From NCBI GenBank assembly GCA_017871115.1, contig JAFCIZ010000006.1, positions 1,178,001-1,242,000 on the forward strand: a stretch of 64,000 bases of DNA, read 5' to 3'. Each line of letters opens with the position of its first letter. Within the stretch, counting starts at the first letter, position 1. The DNA is from Cunninghamella blakesleeana. Its lineage: Eukaryota; Mucoromycota; Mucoromycetes; Mucorales; Cunninghamellaceae. Both the position numbers and the translations under genes were made by a program. Of this stretch, positions 59,751 through 64,000 are shown one piece after another. The notes under the pieces were generated by a model. The model was given only the letters and a program-made list of their open reading frames with translations, made no database searches and was not told the DNA's origin.

Positions 59751-60206
59751 ATGCCATCTAAGCTAGGAAGTAAAACACCTGAATCGTCTTATACACCTAG
59801 ACGATCTCGTAGAATAATAAATTATAATGAACGCGATGATGAGGATAAAGAGCATGATAGAAGAAAACGACAAAAAACAGTAAAACAAAGTAAAAGGAGA
59901 AGTAAAAAAGATTACTCTGACGATAGTGACAACGAGGATGAATATAAATCAGATTCAAGCGATACATCTGAACATACTGATACCCAAGAAGAAGAGGATA
60001 GTGTTGAAGATCATACAAGAAATAAAAAGAAGTCTAAACTTTTAGCAACTTTACCAGCAAGAAAAAGAGCAAATAATATTAAATCAATTAATAGTGGATC
60101 TAAACCTAAAAGTAAACGTAAACAAGCCGCTGCTGCGAAAAGAACGGTGCGTCGGTAAAGCTATTTTATCTTACTTTTTATTAATGATAATAAAAAAAAT
60201 CACACG

Positions 60207-60248
<42 letters not shown>

Positions 60249-60551
60249 AAAGCTATTTTTTATTTATTTTACTCCATTTTATTTACCATATTTTTCTTTT
60301 TATTTTTTATTTATTTATTTACTATTAGTGTTAACTCTACTTTGCCAACTATTACACTACTTCGAAAAGCAGACAATCATTCTACATCCTTATCACCTTA
60401 CGAACTTGCACGTGAAAGGCTTCATGTATCAGCAGTACCTGACTCTTTGCCTTGTCGTGAAAATGAATTTGAAGAAATATCTAGTTATTTAGAAAGCGCA
60501 CTAGAGGAAGGCACTGGTACATGTATATGTAAGCCTTTTTTATTTTATTTT

Positions 60552-60589
<38 letters not shown>

Positions 60590-61940
60590 GGTATTAATTC
60601 ATACCCCTTTTATTTAATATATTTTTTAATACAGATATATCAGGTGTTCCTGGAACAGGTAAAACTGCAACTGTATTAGAAGTGATACGTGGATTACAAT
60701 ATAGATCTGAACAAGAGGTAAAATGGTAATACGAATATATTCATACATATGTAAAGTTCGTATTTAAATATTGTATCTTTGTTTATGCTTATGTTATTTA
60801 GGAAATTCCTACATTTGATTTTGTTGAAATTAATGGTATGAAATTGACTGATCCAAACCAAGCTTATAGTATATTGTGGAATTGTTTGAATCATGAAAAT
60901 GATAGTAAAAAAAAAGTAACTTCATCCCATGCATTGGAGCTTTTAGAAGCAAGATTTAGTGGAAATCAACAAGATAATGAAAAAACTACGTAAGTAATTT
61001 ATTTCTATTTTTTTATTCTTTTAATCATGTGTATATAAAATAAATAAATAAGTGAAGTGATATTTTAGCATTTTTATCTAACAATATACCTATTTTTTTT
61101 TTTTAAAGTGTGGTATTGATGGATGAATTGGATTTATTAGTGACTAAAAAACAAACAGTAATGTATAATTTTTTTGAATGGCCCAATCGCCCCAACTCTA
61201 AATTAATTGTTGTTGCAATTGCTAATACAATGGATTTGCCTGAAAGAATGCTCAGTAATAAAATATCTAGTAGAATGGGGCTTACAAGAATCAACTTTCA
61301 AGCTTATACGCATCAGGAATTATATGAAATTGTGGTATCAAGATTACAAGGGATAGAAGCTTTTGAATCGGATGCAGTGGAGTTTGCAGCTAGAAAGGTT
61401 AGCGCAGTCAGTGGGGATGCACGTAGAGCTCTGGATATATGTAGACGATCAGTTGAAATAGTAGAACAACGTTTAGTAGTAGAAAAAGGAAATCAAAATG
61501 AAAATAGTAATACTACTACAGATGGAAAAAAGAAACCGACAAATAAAAATACTGTAACTATATCCGTGATCAATGAAGCAATAAAAGAAATGTTTTCGTC
61601 ACCATCTGTAGCATTTATTCAATCCTGTTCTTTACATCAAAGATTATTTTTAATATCCGTTATGCAACGAATTCGATCTATTGGATTAGCAGAAATTGAA
61701 TTTGGTGATGTCTCTCAATATCATCTTCAAACTTGTAAATGGTATCATATCGAACCTCCTACTACTAGTGATTTGATGCGTATATGTGAATCTTTAGGAC
61801 AGTCACGTGCACTTATTGTTGAAGGGGGACGAATGGATCTTGGAATGCGAATCACTTTAAATTTGGCTGAAGAAGATATTATTATGGCATGCAAAGATGA
61901 CCGTATTATTGGTCGAATATTGATATCTTTAAATAAATAA
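59751..61940 (+). CDS. ORC1: Origin recognition complex subunit 1
   Basis: The AAA+ ATPase subunit of the origin recognition complex. Five exons (59751-60154, 60329-60528, 60635-60717, 60802-60989, 61109-61940) join in phase to 568 aa. The basic/acidic N-terminal 140 residues carry SPRR-like and KRK-rich stretches. The AAA+ domain starts at [11 protein letters not shown] and has Walker A GVPGTGKT (205-212), Walker B VVLMDELD (293-300), sensor 1 [12 protein letters not shown] and sensor 2 [12 protein letters not shown]. The initiator-specific motif [11 protein letters not shown] distinguishes ORC1 from Cdc6. The winged-helix domain is at the C-terminus. The BAH domain usual at the N-terminus of ORC1 is not seen, and the protein is shorter than yeast Orc1 (914 aa). 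Confidence 0.95.
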
Positions 61941-62296
61941 ATAATTGATATGATTTATATAGATTGTAAATAGCTTTATTATTATTATTATAATTATTTT
62001 TATTATTAGTGTATATCATATATATATATTATAGTATTTAGTTAAAATAAATTATATATATTTGCAAATTCTTTTGTTTTTATCATAGTCTAGAAAAAAG
62101 GAGCGGTATTATTTCCCAATGGATTCCCCTTGTGTGTACAAAAAAGGAAATGAAAAAAATAAACTTTTGGCTCAGATTTTTTTTTAATTTTTGATCCTTG
62201 ATTTTTTTTCCTTCCCCTTTCTTTTTCTTTCTTTCTTTTTTTTTTTTTTTTTTTTTTTTGAATTGGAAAAAACGGTATTTCTCTTTATAATAAACT
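61941..62296. other. Intergenic region ORC1 - Sel1 gene
   Basis: 356 bp, AT-rich. A CT-rich then T-rich tract (62208-62259) directly precedes the next ATG, as at other genes. No further feature. Confidence 0.5.
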
Positions 62297-64000
62297 ATGG
62301 CGATGACTATGCAAATTCAATCTGATATTGTAAACTCTCCAACAGCTACATCAAATATAAGTCAACGAAGACCAACTCAAGTATCTTTAGACGATTCCTC
62401 TGACTCTGAAAATGAAGATACGACACCTTATCGCCTTCATTTTATAGTTACAAATCCTGATTTACAAAGTGAAACTTCATCATTAAATACTGTTGAACAT
62501 ACGAATAACGATAATGATAATACAGAACAAGAAAATAGTATAGTAAATAATAAATATAATAATACTACAGAGCATTCTAAAGAGCCAGCTACAATTACAA
62601 CAGCTTCTCTAAATATAATTGAATCATCTACCAATTTGAATACCAATAATGCTCATTCTACTACAACTACTACTGCCACAACTGCTACTAATAATGATAA
62701 TGACTTTGATGATAATGAAACAAGTAAAAAGGATGTAAATGAAAAAACAACTTTTGTACAAACAGACAATAGTAGCACAAGTACAACAAACATTAATAAT
62801 GAAACGTTAAAACATTCAATACAAGAAACTACTGCCAATTTACAGCAGCAGCAAAATAATAACGATGAAGATAAAATAATAAATAATTCTGTATCAAATG
62901 GGCTTATTCGACGTGAAACCAAAGTGCTTATTAATGATTCATTACCATCACCTGTAGCAGCGCCATTAGCAAACCTTTATACTATTCCTGATATAGAAAT
63001 TCAGCCACACCCTCAGAGAGCAAGTGTTGTGGAACCTGTTTCTACTCAGAATATTAATAGAAACGTGAAAATTGGTGATAGTATAAAAAATCATAATTTC
63101 AAGGGTGACGACGATGATCGTGAAAATATTTCATCACCACCTAAATCAATTATCATTAATACAATTCGACCTCATCAAGATCAAGATCAAACTACCTCTA
63201 CAATACCACCACCAGTACCAATAAAAGACCATTTATTGAAACAAAAAGATAATGATAATAACGATGAAAATAAAACAATAGACCAACTTTTAGTAAGAGA
63301 AGCAAATAGCGTTAATAATAGACATTCCCAATCATCATTATGTATGGAAGATACCAATAGTAATAATAATAATAATAATAATCCACGAAATAGCATAAAT
63401 ACAATTGAAAGTCATGATGATGATAATAAAAAGAGACCTTTATCCTCTTCTTCTGCAACATCCTCCTCTCAGCAACAGCAAAATATATTAACTGCCGATT
63501 TAGCCGCTAGTGGAAATACAAATAAATACAACCGTGCATCTCATAGTTTAACTAAGAGCGTCGAAGCAATTAAATTATATAGAGAGATGGCCGAAAAAAC
63601 GAATAATGTCCAAGTTCAATTAAGTTTTGCAAAATATTTATTAGAAGTGGCTGAATTGTATCGACCCGTAATTGAAGAAAATAGAAATGGAAATAATAAA
63701 GATGATTTTTTAAATAAAAAGAAGGCTTTGGAAGAAGAAGGTGTTCGTTGGATTCATTTATTATCGAAAAAGGGTGTTGGAGAAGCAGCTTATTTAGAGG
63801 CTGTATGGATGGAAGAAGATTTGCATGGTTATAAAACAAGATTTAAATTTAAAATCGATAAATTATATCAAACGGCTATACAGGCAGGCGTACCAGAAGC
63901 TTCTTACCGAATGGCTTTAAGAATGGAAAATGCTGGAAATGAAAATACTCATGATATCTTTGAATTATATTTAAAATCGGCTAATCAAAATTGTATTCAA
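62297..64000 (+). CDS. Sel1-repeat protein, Skt5/Chs4-like (3' end outside window)
   Basis: One exon so far, open for 568 codons from the ATG at 62297 to the window edge. The first ~410 residues are disordered, Asn/Thr/Ser/Asp-rich with homopolymeric runs. Then Sel1-type helical repeats begin: SVEAIKLYREMAEKTNNVQV, QLSFAKYLLEVAELY, EEGVRWIHLLSKKGVGEAAY and QAGVPEASYRMALRMEN. A long disordered N-terminus followed by Sel1 repeats beginning with an LYR..A.KT...Q..FA.YL block is the layout of chitin synthase regulators of the Skt5/Chs4 family. The C-terminal CAAX box of that family would be outside the window, so the assignment to chitin synthesis is likely but unproven. Confidence 0.85.
   Translation, partial: MAMTMQIQSDIVNSPTATSNISQRRPTQVSLDDSSDSENEDTTPYRLHFIVTNPDLQSETSSLNTVEHTNNDNDNTEQENSIVNNKYNNTTEHSKEPATITTASLNIIESSTNLNTNNAHSTTTTTATTATNNDNDFDDNETSKKDVNEKTTFVQTDNSSTSTTNINNETLKHSIQETTANLQQQQNNNDEDKIINNSVSNGLIRRETKVLINDSLPSPVAAPLANLYTIPDIEIQPHPQRASVVEPVSTQNINRNVKIGDSIKNHNFKGDDDDRENISSPPKSIIINTIRPHQDQDQTTSTIPPPVPIKDHLLKQKDNDNNDENKTIDQLLVREANSVNNRHSQSSLCMEDTNSNNNNNNNPRNSINTIESHDDDNKKRPLSSSSATSSSQQQQNILTADLAASGNTNKYNRASHSLTKSVEAIKLYREMAEKTNNVQVQLSFAKYLLEVAELYRPVIEENRNGNNKDDFLNKKKALEEEGVRWIHLLSKKGVGEAAYLEAVWMEEDLHGYKTRFKFKIDKLYQTAIQAGVPEASYRMALRMENAGNENTHDIFELYLKSANQNCIQ

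Overview
The window is eukaryotic nuclear DNA from a very AT-rich fungus. The genes are densely packed and split by many short GT-AG introns (mostly 50-180 nt), and the intergenic DNA is homopolymer- and (TA)n-rich. The gene set (SAGA subunit SGF73, ICP55, an NsdD-type GATA factor, CLU1, Vps9, an Skt5-type Sel1 protein) is fungal. DIRS-type tyrosine-recombinase retrotransposons beside a Tc1/mariner element suggest an early-diverging lineage such as Mucoromycota; that placement is inference. All exon structures below were joined by hand and checked for splice sites and reading phase.

Layout. 255-14005: an acyl-protein thioesterase/lysophospholipase (+), a C2H2 zinc-finger protein (-), RNase P/MRP subunit POP1 (+), ATP synthase epsilon (+) and CLU1 (+). 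16271-24336, all on minus: a hexokinase-like protein lacking catalytic residues, a Kes1-type oxysterol-binding protein and the Rab5 exchange factor VPS9. 24985-25359: a small unidentified relic. 26069-29551: acyl-CoA-binding protein (-) and mitochondrial aminopeptidase ICP55 (+). 29905-42990, all on minus: DUS3, an NsdD-like GATA factor, SGF73/ataxin-7, and a sulfite oxidase whose molybdenum-ligating cysteine is encoded by a 6-nt microexon. 44681-45296: a frameshifted PD-(D/E)XK-like relic. 45600-59190: a nested transposon island. 59258-59330: tRNA-Arg(ACG). 59751-64000: ORC1 and a truncated Sel1-repeat (Skt5-like) protein, both plus strand.

The transposon island is the most informative part. 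It holds two close copies of one DIRS-like element (47114-51339 and 51734-57799). Each has inverted terminal repeats, an internal complementary region and three ORFs in three frames (gag-like, RT-RNase H-methyltransferase-like, tyrosine recombinase). Copy 2 carries a complete Tc1/mariner element (52385-54064). Copy 1 sits in a 170-bp repeat whose uninterrupted twin lies inverted at 59021-59190, so the insertion point can be read to within a 4-base core, TATT. Base differences between the two copies recur in the partner repeat of the same copy, as expected if the ends are re-templated during replication. Copy 1 also lacks exactly one 132-nt GT...AG segment present in copy 2, as though it derives from a spliced RNA.

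The cellular genes are mostly housekeeping functions (tRNA and RNA processing, mitochondrial energy and proteolysis, endosomal traffic, chromatin, replication origin recognition) with no shared pathway. I see no operon-like or biosynthetic cluster.
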